Virus record (IMG/VR): IMGVR_UViG_3300042345_000310
Span: 1 to 29,606 of that record
Source: a virus
Reading direction: 5' to 3' (one strand)
DNA length: 29,606 nt
Below are positions 1-6,380 of the stretch, piece by piece (the stretch's first letter is position 1; every line of letters starts with the position of its first letter). Made by a program: the position numbers and the translations under genes. The notes below the pieces were generated by a model. It made no database searches. It saw only the letters and a program-made list of their open reading frames with translations, and was not told the origin of the DNA.

Positions 1-1
1 T

Positions 2-70
2 CATGGCGTTAATGCTATTGAATACGGACACAGATACAGCCTTCCATTATGGGGAAAGTATGTTAAGTAA
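2..70 (+). CDS. 2OG-Fe(II) oxygenase, C-terminal end only (partial)
   Basis: An open frame enters the window from the left and ends with TAA at 68-70. The 22 visible residues begin HGVN and contain GHRYSLPLWG. This resembles the last part of prolyl-4-hydroxylase-like dioxygenases, where a distal iron-binding His is followed by an Arg that binds 2-oxoglutarate and a closing strand ending in LW. The metal-binding HxD pair would lie upstream, outside the window. The gene is convergent with the next minus-strand gene, with no intergenic base. The fragment is short, so the call is tentative. Confidence 0.55.
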   Translation, partial: HGVNAIEYGHRYSLPLWGKYVK

Positions 71-577
71 TTAGTTTTTAATGTATTCTGGTTCAGTATA
101 GAAAAAGAAAAGCATTCCAACTTCATTAGTTTCTGGGTTTGGAAATGATTCTCTCCAGTGCAGGTTGTGAACACCATTAAAAGATAAAGCATCTCCTGGA
201 TTTAAGGTATATGGCTTTCCTTCAACATATACATCCCACGGATCATTTTGATATAGACAAACATCTAGATTATACATACAGTCAAAAGAATTATCCTTAT
301 GCTTTTTTAAATTTGCATCTTTACCAAAATAATGTCCAAATAATACATAGGTTGGTTCTAATGTATTGCTGCCAAAAATCTCTCTGGCTTTATCCCTCAA
401 TTTATTAGAATAGTGCATTAATTCTGGAATTAACGTATCCGTTACAACCATTCTTCCATAATATGGGTCATACTGCAGCAAGTGCTTATTGCTATTAATT
501 AAATTTTTTAATTCTTCAATTTCGCTATTGTTAATAATATTATTTGTGATTACAGGATTAATAACTTTTACGTTCAT
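71..577 (-). CDS. 2OG-Fe(II) dioxygenase-like protein
   Basis: A 168-residue protein with the layout of a small 2-oxoglutarate/iron(II) hydroxylase. An HKD triad at residues 93-95 would supply two iron ligands. It is followed by a NLDVCLY strand, a PGDALSFNG turn (about 127-135) and a VHNLHWRE segment with the likely distal His at 137 or 140 and Arg142. The substrate is unknown; related phage proteins are usually annotated only as oxygenases. There is no ribosome-binding site. A TATAAT box ends 6 nt before the ATG, so the mRNA is probably leaderless. It is transcribed away from the tRNA-Gly/tRNA-Glu pair and ends against the oxygenase fragment at 2-70. Confidence 0.7.
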   Translation of the reverse strand: MNVKVINPVITNNIINNSEIEELKNLINSNKHLLQYDPYYGRMVVTDTLIPELMHYSNKLRDKAREIFGSNTLEPTYVLFGHYFGKDANLKKHKDNSFDCMYNLDVCLYQNDPWDVYVEGKPYTLNPGDALSFNGVHNLHWRESFPNPETNEVGMLFFFYTEPEYIKN

Positions 578-578
578 G

Positions 579-607
579 TTTACATTATAGCAGTTATCTG
601 ATATACT
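579..607 (+). promoter_or_regulatory. Promoter for tRNA-Gly/tRNA-Glu
   Basis: TTTACA at 579-584, a 17-base spacer and TATACT at 602-607. Transcription would start near 614, just before tRNA-Gly. The -35 box abuts the start codon of the divergent gene, and its last base is the first base of that gene's -10 box. Confidence 0.65.
584..589 (-). promoter_or_regulatory. -10 box of a leaderless promoter for the oxygenase at 71-577
   Basis: TATAAT on the minus strand, followed by six bases and then ATG at 577. Transcription would start at or next to the A of the start codon. No convincing -35 box is visible. Confidence 0.6.
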
Positions 608-617
608 TATTTAACAA

Positions 618-691
618 GCGAGTGTTACATAATGGTAGTGTCTCTGCCTTCCAAGCAGATAGTGCCAGTTCGATTCTGGTCACTCGCTCCA
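618..691 (+). tRNA. tRNA-Gly (anticodon TCC)
   Basis: A complete cloverleaf. The acceptor GCGAGTG (618-624) pairs fully with CACTCGC (681-687), followed by discriminator T and an encoded CCA. The anticodon stem TCTGC/GCAGA encloses loop CTTCCAA, giving anticodon TCC. The T-loop is TTCGATT. Of the five tRNAs here it is the only one with an encoded CCA end. The next tRNA follows almost directly. Confidence 0.95.
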
Positions 692-692
692 G

Positions 693-765
693 GTCTCCAT
701 GGTCTAGTGGCCTAGGACTCCACCCTTTCACGGTGGCAACACGGGTTCGAATCCCGTTGGAGATA
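693..765 (+). tRNA. tRNA-Glu (anticodon TTC)
   Basis: The acceptor GTCTCCA (693-699) pairs with TGGAGAT (758-764), with one G-U at the end pair; the discriminator is A. The anticodon stem CCACC/GGTGG holds loop CTTTCAC, anticodon TTC. The T-arm ACGGG-TTCGAAT-CCCGT is perfect. CCA is not encoded. It is probably co-transcribed with tRNA-Gly. Its 3' acceptor strand contains GGAGA, which also sits at ribosome-binding distance from the next gene's ATG. Confidence 0.93.
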
Positions 766-769
766 CGTG

Positions 770-1315
770 ATGAAACAATATAACAATGCGCTACCAGATG
801 AATTATGCAAAGACATATATAACTTTGCAATTGGAACTATCACTGGTAAAAATGTAAATAGTGAAGAAAAGGTAGATGTTTGGACTAATTATGCATGGGA
901 AGAATATCTTGTTCAAAAAAGTTCTGCAGTCATATGCATGAAACTGCCTAAAAACATAACAGATAAAATAACCAATAAACTAGTTGATCTTGGGTTAATG
1001 GACCTTGCAACTGATGCTGATTTTTATAATGGTAGTGGTTGCATGGCTTTTGTTTGGACTCCTGGATCATACATTGGTAAGCATAGTGATGGACCAGATA
1101 GAAAAACAATAACACTCTATTTAAATAAAGATTGGGATATTGAAGATGGTGGAATGTTTCACTGGTATAACGAAAGTCTTAGAGAGTGGAAAACAATTGT
1201 TCCAAAGTATAACTCAATGGTAGTAAATAACGGTGGTCTTATGCATTACACAACTCCAACTCTAAATAAAGATAAGTTTAGAGTTAGTTTGCAGATATTT
1301 ATTATAAAGAAGTAA
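770..1315 (+). CDS. 2OG-Fe(II) oxygenase (prolyl-4-hydroxylase-like)
   Basis: A 181-residue hydroxylase of the 2OG-Fe(II) superfamily. The iron ligands are H105 and D107 (GKHSDGP) and H159 (LMHYTTP). R171 (KFRVSLQIF) would bind the 2-oxoglutarate carboxylate. The pattern is complete, so it is probably active; the substrate is unknown. I chose ATG at 770 because GGAGA at 759-763 gives normal spacing; an in-frame GTG at 767 is the alternative. That ribosome-binding site lies inside the tRNA-Glu acceptor stem. The 3' end overlaps the convergent glycosyltransferase gene by 14 bases. Confidence 0.82.
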   Translation: MKQYNNALPDELCKDIYNFAIGTITGKNVNSEEKVDVWTNYAWEEYLVQKSSAVICMKLPKNITDKITNKLVDLGLMDLATDADFYNGSGCMAFVWTPGSYIGKHSDGPDRKTITLYLNKDWDIEDGGMFHWYNESLREWKTIVPKYNSMVVNNGGLMHYTTPTLNKDKFRVSLQIFIIKK

Positions 1316-2237
1316 GTTTATTAATAACTGGCGCTGCACTGTTGTTACTGTCAAAGCACTCAACTAACTCGTATTCATTATCTAAAAATTTACATATATA
1401 CTTAAATACATCATCGTTTCTAAAATCACTTGTTCTTAACTCAATCAGTTTACATTCATCTGGGGCGAACAATATATTAACTAAACCTGTTCCTGAAATA
1501 CCAACAATTGTTCTTGCGTCTTTATAAATACTTCTCTGCTGATCAAATGTTAGTTCTTCATTATACACAATCTCATATCCAAGGCCAATAAAGTATTCTT
1601 CTATCAACTCCTCATCCTTAATAAACCTTTTATCGCTAATTGCATTTTTTCTAGAAACGTATATGTCTTTAATTGGGCTACCACTCAATCTAAGGGTTTC
1701 TCTTAAAAGTTTAGATGTTATTGAGTAACTTTCTAAATGTATGAGGCTTTTGCTAGATGTGTTAATTGATTTAGACAAACTTAATTCTTTAAATTGAGTT
1801 GTATATAATATATCATCTTGTAAAATTCCAAACTCTTCCCAGTTTGACTTTGAAAATATTAAATTATCTAGATATCCCTGGACCAATATCTTTGTATAAA
1901 AGTCTAAGCCCAAATATCTTAAATACAATACTCTTCCTATAGTTTCATATAAAAAATGCAAATAATTTGAATTATAAACAGACAAGAGGGTTGGATTCTT
2001 TGTATCAACCTTAACTACTTCTTCAACTCCAGAGTCCGTTTCACTTATAATAGTTAAATGATCATATATGTAGAGATTTGGCATTGATGAAGTTACAGAC
2101 TCAATGATAGGTTTGGAGTATCCACCTCTCCAAAAGTTTATATATATATTATATGGGTCTTTATTGATAATATTTGTGGCGTTTGGCTTGTTTTGAACTA
2201 AAAATTTGTCAACTCCCAGATAAAACTCTATACTCAT
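1302..2237 (-). CDS. GT61/DUF563-like glycosyltransferase
   Basis: A 311-residue protein. The C-terminal half has the features of the GT61 (DUF563) group: a DIYVSRKNA strand, an LTFDQQRSIYKDA segment, then the nucleotide-sugar-binding stretch IVGISGTGLVNILFAP followed by LIELR. In most homologues the G-HGA motif has a His; here it reads GISGTGL. The likely role is adding a sugar to a surface or phage glycan. An upstream frame to 2282 exists, but ATG at 2237 lies six bases after a TACAAT -10 box, which points to a leaderless start there. It is divergent from the Hsp20 gene. Confidence 0.68.
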   Translation of the reverse strand: MSIEFYLGVDKFLVQNKPNATNIINKDPYNIYINFWRGGYSKPIIESVTSSMPNLYIYDHLTIISETDSGVEEVVKVDTKNPTLLSVYNSNYLHFLYETIGRVLYLRYLGLDFYTKILVQGYLDNLIFSKSNWEEFGILQDDILYTTQFKELSLSKSINTSSKSLIHLESYSITSKLLRETLRLSGSPIKDIYVSRKNAISDKRFIKDEELIEEYFIGLGYEIVYNEELTFDQQRSIYKDARTIVGISGTGLVNILFAPDECKLIELRTSDFRNDDVFKYICKFLDNEYELVECFDSNNSAAPVINKLTSL

Positions 2238-2266
2238 TTTACAATTGTAGCATACTGTGCTATAAT
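2238..2266 (+). promoter_or_regulatory. Promoter for the Hsp20 gene, overlapping a divergent promoter
   Basis: TTTACA at 2238-2243, 17 bases, TATAAT at 2261-2266. On the opposite strand TACAAT at 2249-2244 is placed for a leaderless start at 2237. An inverted repeat TAGCA-5-TGCTA (2248-2262) lies between them, overlapping both -10 elements, and could be an operator. Confidence 0.6.
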
Positions 2267-2323
2267 ATTTATACCTGCCCAAATGGGGGGTAAATTAACT
2301 TATTCGCTTGAAAGGGGAATAAT

Positions 2324-2728
2324 ATGGTAAAAACAGCACTGGATCTTTTTAATGATCCATTTTTTAACACCTTCTCAAATCTACAGAAGGTAACAACAAC
2401 AACAAACTATCCACCTTATAACCAAATCAAACTAAATGATACAGAGTATATTCTTTCATTTGCTTTGGCTGGGTTCTCTAAGGATGATGTTTCAGTATCG
2501 CTAGACAATCGCAAACTTACAATCAAGGGCGAGAAGCAGGATGCTGAATTGCCAGAGGGCGCAGAGTATCTACACAAGGGAATTGCTGCTCGCAAGTTCA
2601 CAGATATCTTCACCCTTCCTGAGTTTGTAGAAGTTGTTGGGGCTGAATTCAAGGACGGTATCCTAGATATCAGACTTGAAAAGCAGATCCCAGAAGACAA
2701 ACTACCCAAGACTATAGAAATTCTATAG
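2324..2728 (+). CDS. Small heat-shock protein, Hsp20/alpha-crystallin family
   Basis: A 134-residue ATP-independent chaperone. The alpha-crystallin domain spans about residues 32-130: YILSFALAGFSKDDVSVSL, LTIKGEK, the LHKGIAARKFTDIFTLPE strand pair, then a GAEFKDGILDIRL strand. The C-terminus holds a short IEIL tail like the I-x-I oligomerisation motif. AAAGGGGA lies just before the ATG. Hsp20 genes recur in aquatic phages, where they are thought to help fold virion proteins. The coding end contains a perfect 19-base palindrome. It has its own promoter and seems monocistronic. Confidence 0.93.
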   Translation: MVKTALDLFNDPFFNTFSNLQKVTTTTNYPPYNQIKLNDTEYILSFALAGFSKDDVSVSLDNRKLTIKGEKQDAELPEGAEYLHKGIAARKFTDIFTLPEFVEVVGAEFKDGILDIRLEKQIPEDKLPKTIEIL

Positions 2729-2761
2729 TATAATCTAATTGTCGGGGGAGACAGCGACAAT
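2711..2761 (+). terminator. Palindrome and hairpin at the end of the Hsp20 gene
   Basis: ACTATAGAA-A-TTCTATAGT (2711-2729) is a perfect palindrome around the stop codon. It is followed by ATTGTCG...CGACAAT (2738-2744 with 2755-2761), a seven-pair hairpin ending in AAATAA. Either could stop transcription, but neither is followed by a good T-run. TATAAT at 2729-2734 directly after the palindrome could also be a promoter element. Confidence 0.35.
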
Positions 2762-2817
2762 AAATAACTGGTATGGTCCTGAGCATGACTGTAAAAAACT
2801 GCTCATTAAAACTATAG

Positions 2818-2946
2818 TATAATATATAGCATTCCGCTATGAGACTTTAAAAGGTTTTACAACGGATGCTCCTTCGAGTGGAGAGTTGGCAGGAGTCGAA
2901 CCTTCGTGGCTAATAGACCTGAGCAGTCGTCTATAAACTGCTCAAT
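2818..2946 (+). ncRNA. Possible small structured RNA or long leader
   Basis: The 274 bases between Hsp20 (ending 2728) and the micro-gene at 3003 hold no convincing coding frame. TATAAT at 2818-2823 is embedded in CTATAGTATAAT, which also occurs at 2723-2734. Downstream is GAGCAGT-9 nt-ACTGCTC (2921-2943), a seven-pair hairpin followed by AATTTGACTTTTT. That could end a roughly 110-nt RNA just before the next promoter. No known RNA family is recognised, and the -35 region is poor. Confidence 0.3.
2879..2905 (-). other. tRNA 3'-end-like segment (possible attP core or tRNA remnant)
   Basis: Read on the minus strand this resembles a T-arm (GGTTCGACTCC) followed by an acceptor-like strand and CTCCA. 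No matching 5' half of a tRNA is found upstream, and the T-stem has one mismatch. Temperate phages often carry just the 3' end of a host tRNA as their attachment core. No integrase gene is in the window to support that. Confidence 0.22.
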
Positions 2947-2975
2947 TTGACTTTTTAAGTAAGTAGGAGTATACT
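2947..2975 (+). promoter_or_regulatory. Promoter of the micro-gene/nuclease/sulfotransferase operon
   Basis: TTGACT at 2947-2952, 17 bases, TATACT at 2970-2975. The start would be near 2982, ten bases before the AGGAGG ribosome-binding site of the first gene. Confidence 0.75.
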
Positions 2976-3002
2976 TTATATATAACCATTTAGGAGGATA
3001 AC

Positions 3003-3095
3003 ATGATTCACGCACTATTTTTAATTCCCGCTTTTCTTGCGGGATGGGCAGTATGCTACATTCAAATGACATACGGAGTTGATCAGGGTGAGTAG
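3003..3095 (+). CDS. 30-residue membrane micro-protein
   Basis: ATG at 3003 is preceded by a perfect AGGAGG (2992-2997) five bases away, downstream of a good promoter. The product is nearly one hydrophobic segment (ALFLIPAFLAGWAVCYI) with a short polar tail, so a single-pass membrane peptide is likely. Its end overlaps the GTG start of the next gene by eight bases, suggesting coupled translation. Function is unknown. The strong signal and operon position make it a real gene despite its size. Confidence 0.65.
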   Translation: MIHALFLIPAFLAGWAVCYIQMTYGVDQGE

Positions 3096-3192
3096 AGAAG
3101 TTACTTGTCCAAAATGTAAGCGTGGTATAGAAGTTAGATGGGGAATATTTGCAATGGAAACCCTTAATCGTCATATTAAAAAGGAGCACTAA
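3088..3192 (+). CDS. 34-residue zinc-finger micro-protein
   Basis: A GTG-start frame overlapping the preceding stop. Near the N-terminus it has CPKC, and it ends LNRHIKKEH, giving a C-x2-C...H-x4-H set that could hold one zinc ion as in classical C2H2 fingers. The ligand spacing between the two pairs (about 20 residues) is longer than in a classical finger. It may bind nucleic acid or act as a small adaptor. The stop overlaps the next ATG as TAATG. The next gene's ribosome-binding site AAGGAG lies within its last codons. Confidence 0.6.
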   Translation: MSREVTCPKCKRGIEVRWGIFAMETLNRHIKKEH

Positions 3193-3353
3193 TGCGTATA
3201 TACACTATCGATGTTGATTCTAAGTATGAGATTGATGTTCCAGAAGATATTCAACTTAGAATTATTAGAGATTATCTAAAACAATCATATCACTGGGTAA
3301 TTGGTATTGGATCTTTTCTCATTGGCCTTCTAATCGGTTTGTTGGCCAAATAA
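3192..3353 (+). CDS. 53-residue tail-anchored membrane protein
   Basis: ATG in a TAATG overlap, with AAGGAG at 3181-3186. The first 35 residues are charged and soluble. Residues about 36-52 (WVIGIGSFLIGLLIGLLA) form a glycine-rich membrane helix ending at the C-terminus, so it is probably tail-anchored with its N-terminus in the cytoplasm. The TAA overlaps the ATG of the next gene, again as TAATG. I recognise no family. Confidence 0.65.
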   Translation: MRIYTIDVDSKYEIDVPEDIQLRIIRDYLKQSYHWVIGIGSFLIGLLIGLLAK

Positions 3354-3823
3354 TGTATAAAGGCGTTCTTATTTGGGATGTTAAACTACTTTCAACAGCA
3401 ATGGGCATATCTGAAGAAGATACAATAAAGTATTTTACTGATGGAAGGCGCATATCATTCTTAATTGAACGCAGACTTTGCAATGAAGTTGCTTTTGGAA
3501 CCCTGCCAGAATCTGAAGGCGCTCCATATGACTTTAAGGATCACAGCGGTAGGATATGGGAAGTTAGATCAGTTACTAAACAGGGAGTTTATTTTTGCCC
3601 CAGCAATATGAAAGGTAGCGGTAGAAGTTTTGATGAAAAAGGTTTCATTGATAAGTTGGATCTGGTTGATGGGTATTTCCTTGCTGATATTACAACATTT
3701 CCTGTTGTTGAGTATTGGACTGTAACATCTGACGATGTAAAAAATATGTATTTAAATGGAGAACTTAGCAAGACAAGCGATATCTCTAGAGACAAAGTAA
3801 TTAGATTAACTAAGGGGCAGTAG
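3353..3823 (+). CDS. Putative PD-(D/E)XK-like (restriction-endonuclease-like) protein
   Basis: A 156-residue protein. The middle reads APYDFKDHSGRIWEVRSV: D60 followed ten residues later by E70-x-R72. This resembles the D...(D/E)xK centre of restriction-type nucleases, with Arg in place of the usual Lys. FGTLPESEG before it and a conserved-looking GVYFCPSNMKGSGRSF block after it fit small nuclease-like phage proteins. The substrate cannot be read from the sequence. It is the last of four tightly overlapping genes (TAATG with the gene before). Without the Lys, activity is uncertain; a DNA- or substrate-binding role is the alternative. Confidence 0.45.
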   Translation: MYKGVLIWDVKLLSTAMGISEEDTIKYFTDGRRISFLIERRLCNEVAFGTLPESEGAPYDFKDHSGRIWEVRSVTKQGVYFCPSNMKGSGRSFDEKGFIDKLDLVDGYFLADITTFPVVEYWTVTSDDVKNMYLNGELSKTSDISRDKVIRLTKGQ

Positions 3824-3831
3824 ACAATCAG

Positions 3832-4446
3832 ATGAAGCCAATACTTGTTTACACTTTAGAAAGAACTGGAACCCATTTTGTATCACACTGCCTTAATCAT
3901 ATATTTAATGATGTAATAACTACACACAATAAAAGCAAGGACTCTACAATTGGAACAGATATAAACTATAAAGACTACAAGGTATTTGTAACTGCTAGGG
4001 ATCCAAAAAAGACACTAACGTCTTCGTTGCTTTTTGGAATAAATGAGAATGAGTATGGACACGAAGAGGATCTAACTTTTGTTGCTAAACAACTAATTGA
4101 TAGACAGATAGGTTACTTTAATGACATATTAGATAATGAAAATTTTTACATATTGTCATTTGAAGACTTTACAACAAAGACAAAAGATATTTTTATAAAA
4201 CTTGCAATAGACAATAATTTATCAGAAATTCAAAAAACAAAAATAAAAAATAATAACTTTTTTGATAATCCTCTTTCTGAAATATTAAATAGTCTAACTA
4301 CTGATAAAAGAAGATACCCAAGAGACAAATCAGATAAGGGTGTTGAAAATGTTCAAAAAATTTTAGAGTTGAAAGAAATAAAAGAATATCTTTCTATTTC
4401 AGAATCACTTTATAATAAGGTTATTGATAGATATAACAAACAATAG
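3832..4446 (+). CDS. Sulfotransferase-family protein (PAPS-dependent)
   Basis: A 204-residue P-loop protein. The N-terminal ILVYTLERTGTHFVSHCL matches the 5'-phosphosulfate loop of sulfotransferases. VFVTARDPKKTLTSSLL (about residues 52-68) matches the 3'-phosphate-binding element (RDP...S). Such enzymes move a sulfo group from PAPS to a hydroxyl or amine on a sugar, lipid or protein. No membrane segment is seen, so it should be cytosolic. The start lies 8 bases after the nuclease-like gene; the nearest purine-rich site (AAGGGG) is rather far from the ATG. The APS kinase domain at 12437-13198 could supply PAPS. Confidence 0.78.
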   Translation: MKPILVYTLERTGTHFVSHCLNHIFNDVITTHNKSKDSTIGTDINYKDYKVFVTARDPKKTLTSSLLFGINENEYGHEEDLTFVAKQLIDRQIGYFNDILDNENFYILSFEDFTTKTKDIFIKLAIDNNLSEIQKTKIKNNNFFDNPLSEILNSLTTDKRRYPRDKSDKGVENVQKILELKEIKEYLSISESLYNKVIDRYNKQ

Positions 4447-4475
4447 TTGACAATAGCCGCTAGCGACAGTATACT
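4447..4475 (+). promoter_or_regulatory. Consensus promoter for tRNA-Met
   Basis: A perfect TTGACA at 4447-4452, exactly 17 bases, TATACT at 4470-4475. The -35 box directly follows the sulfotransferase stop codon. Initiation would be near 4482, four bases before the tRNA. Confidence 0.85.
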
Positions 4476-4485
4476 TACTGTATAA

Positions 4486-4559
4486 GGAGCAGTAGCCAAG
4501 TTGGTTAAGGCCCCGAACTCATAATTCGGTTATCGTAGGTTCAAGTCCTACCTGCTCTA
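4486..4559 (+). tRNA. tRNA with anticodon CAT (elongator Met, or Ile-CAU if lysidine-modified)
   Basis: Acceptor GGAGCAG pairs with CTGCTCT (one terminal G-U); discriminator A; no encoded CCA. The anticodon stem CCGAA/TTCGG holds loop CTCATAA. The T-arm GTAGG-TTCAAGT-CCTAC is perfect. The D-arm AGCCAAGTTGGTTAAGGC is normal. Initiator features (an unpaired first position, three G-C pairs in the anticodon stem) are absent. Met versus lysidine-Ile cannot be settled by eye. Confidence 0.93.
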
Positions 4560-4599
4560 CTATCTGGTGTATAATAGTATAGACTAGGAAAGAGATTTT

Positions 4600-5937
4600 G
4601 TGAGCAATAAACTTTTTGTTTTTGATTTAGACGGTGTTTTGGTGGATAGTAAAGAAATACACCACCTATCTTTAAACCAAGCCTTAGAGCAGGTTGACCC
4701 TAAATATACTATCAATGAGGATGATCAAAAGAATACCTTTGAGGGATTAACAACAAATCAGAAATTAAAAATACTTACAGATACACGTGGATTACCAGAG
4801 CACTATTACGATCAAATTTGGAAGTCTAAGCAAGAAAAGTCTATATCTTTTTTTGAGATGCTAAAAAAAGATGAAGAACTTATTCAGATATTTACTACAA
4901 TCAAAAATAATAACATAAAGTTGGCAGTGGCAAGTAATAGTATTAATAAAACCCTTAAGGCCTGTCTAACATCTCTTGGAGTTATTGATATAATTGACTT
5001 CTATATAAGCAATGAGGATGTAGTCAATCCAAAGCCGAGCCCAGATATGTATAATGTGTGCATAGATAAACTTGAAGCAAGCAAGCATTCAACAACAATA
5101 TTTGAAGATAGTTACACTGGAAGAACGGCAGCAATACTTTCTGGTGCACGTCTAGTAACAATAAAAAATAGATCAGACCTAACCTTAACAAAAATACAAA
5201 ATGAATTATCTGGTTTAAAACAAAAGCCAAATGTGTTGATTCCAATGGCAGGCGAAGGATCTAGATTTAGATCGGTTGGTTATCATATGCCCAAACCATT
5301 AATAAATGTAAACGATAAAAGTATGATTGAATTAGTCATAGATAATATAGGTATAGATGCTCACTATATCTTTGTTGCAAGAAAAGAAGACGAAGATAAG
5401 CATAATATATCTGGTCATCTGTCTCTAATGTGCAAAGACTTCACCTTAATATTACAAGACGGCAGATTAGATGGTGCTGCAAAATCTGCACTTTTAGCAA
5501 AAGATTATATAGATAATGATTCACCACTTATTATTGCAAACTCTGATCAGTATGTTGTATGGAATAGTAAGAGGACAATAAAAGAATTTATAAGAAGTGG
5601 TATTGATGGGGGAATCCTAACATTTTCTGCTACTGACAGCAAGTGGTCGTTTGTAAAACAAAATAAGTTTGGATTTGTTGGGGCTGTTGCTGAAAAAAAT
5701 GCTATTAGTGATGAGGCTACGTGTGGCATATATTATTGGAAAACTGGAGCAGACTTTATTAAATATACAAATCAAATGATTTCATCTGGAAATAAAACAA
5801 ATAATGAATTTTATATATGTCCAGTCTACAATGAGGCAATTAAAGATGAAAAGATTATTAAATCTGAAAAGATTTATGAGATGTGGGGACTTGGAACTCC
5901 AGAGGACCTTGCAATATTTTTGGAGAAGCACAATTGA
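4600..5937 (+). CDS. HAD phosphatase / sugar-phosphate nucleotidyltransferase fusion
   Basis: A 445-residue two-domain protein. Residues 1-205 are a HAD hydrolase of the phosphoglycolate/beta-phosphoglucomutase type: FDLDGVLVDS (nucleophile D9, acid D11), VASNS, NPKPSPDMY with the motif III lysine, and FEDSYTG. Residues about 209-445 are a sugar nucleotidyltransferase: VLIPMAGEGSRF with PKPL (NTP loop), NSDQ for metal/sugar binding, and GLGTPEDL at the end. It may make an activated sugar while removing or remodelling a phosphosugar. The GTG start follows AGGAAAGAG; TATAAT lies at 4570-4575. Its TGA overlaps the TTG start of the next gene. Confidence 0.85.
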   Translation: MSNKLFVFDLDGVLVDSKEIHHLSLNQALEQVDPKYTINEDDQKNTFEGLTTNQKLKILTDTRGLPEHYYDQIWKSKQEKSISFFEMLKKDEELIQIFTTIKNNNIKLAVASNSINKTLKACLTSLGVIDIIDFYISNEDVVNPKPSPDMYNVCIDKLEASKHSTTIFEDSYTGRTAAILSGARLVTIKNRSDLTLTKIQNELSGLKQKPNVLIPMAGEGSRFRSVGYHMPKPLINVNDKSMIELVIDNIGIDAHYIFVARKEDEDKHNISGHLSLMCKDFTLILQDGRLDGAAKSALLAKDYIDNDSPLIIANSDQYVVWNSKRTIKEFIRSGIDGGILTFSATDSKWSFVKQNKFGFVGAVAEKNAISDEATCGIYYWKTGADFIKYTNQMISSGNKTNNEFYICPVYNEAIKDEKIIKSEKIYEMWGLGTPEDLAIFLEKHN

Positions 5938-6380
5938 TATTAATAGCGCATAGAGGAAATATCTCTGGTCCAAACCCAGAAACAGAAAACACGGTAGATC
6001 AACTAACAAGTGCTATCAACCTAGGGTTTAATGTTGAAGTAGATATTTGGGCAATAGATGGCAAACTATACCTTGGACACGATGAACCTAAACATTTACT
6101 TTCACCAGAAGACTTTTATAGGATATCTAGTCACTCCTGGTTTCATTGTAAAAATCTAGAAGCCTTAAACCATTTCATCAAATATTTTCCAACATACAAT
6201 TACTTTTGGCATCAATTAGATGATTTTACATTAACAAGTAATAACAAGGTATGGACATATCCAGGAATGGAAGTTGGACCCAACTCAATTATAGTTGATC
6301 TAGAAACAACTGATACAAGAAACTACAATAATATTTATGGAATTTGTAGTGATAAGGTATTGCTACTTAAGACTTCTTAG
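5934..6380 (+). CDS. Glycerophosphodiester phosphodiesterase-like protein
   Basis: A 148-residue protein starting at a TTG that overlaps the previous stop (TTGA). It begins ILIAHRGN, the HR pair of the GDPD/PI-PLC fold. EVDIW follows with acidic metal ligands, then LYLGHDEP with the second catalytic His. Family enzymes are usually 220 residues or more. This short form, with WFHCKN, YFWHQLDDFTLT and WTYPG later, looks like a compact variant seen in aquatic phages rather than a broken gene. It may hydrolyse a glycerophosphodiester or sugar-phosphate linkage. A longer ATG frame from 5883 lies inside the preceding gene and was not used. Confidence 0.68.
   Translation: MILIAHRGNISGPNPETENTVDQLTSAINLGFNVEVDIWAIDGKLYLGHDEPKHLLSPEDFYRISSHSWFHCKNLEALNHFIKYFPTYNYFWHQLDDFTLTSNNKVWTYPGMEVGPNSIIVDLETTDTRNYNNIYGICSDKVLLLKTS

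Noticed and set aside
594-830. Minus-strand frame of 78 codons
   Set aside because: It lies opposite the tRNA pair and the start of the oxygenase; the peptide is the known artefact of translating tRNA genes.
2857-3189. Minus-strand frame of 110 codons
   Set aside because: It is opposite three short plus-strand genes that have a promoter, AGGAGG and coupled starts; its own start has no site.
5883-5933. ATG start for the GDPD-like gene within the fusion gene
   Set aside because: The extra residues are out-of-frame translation of the preceding gene; homologous sequence starts at the TTG overlapping the stop.
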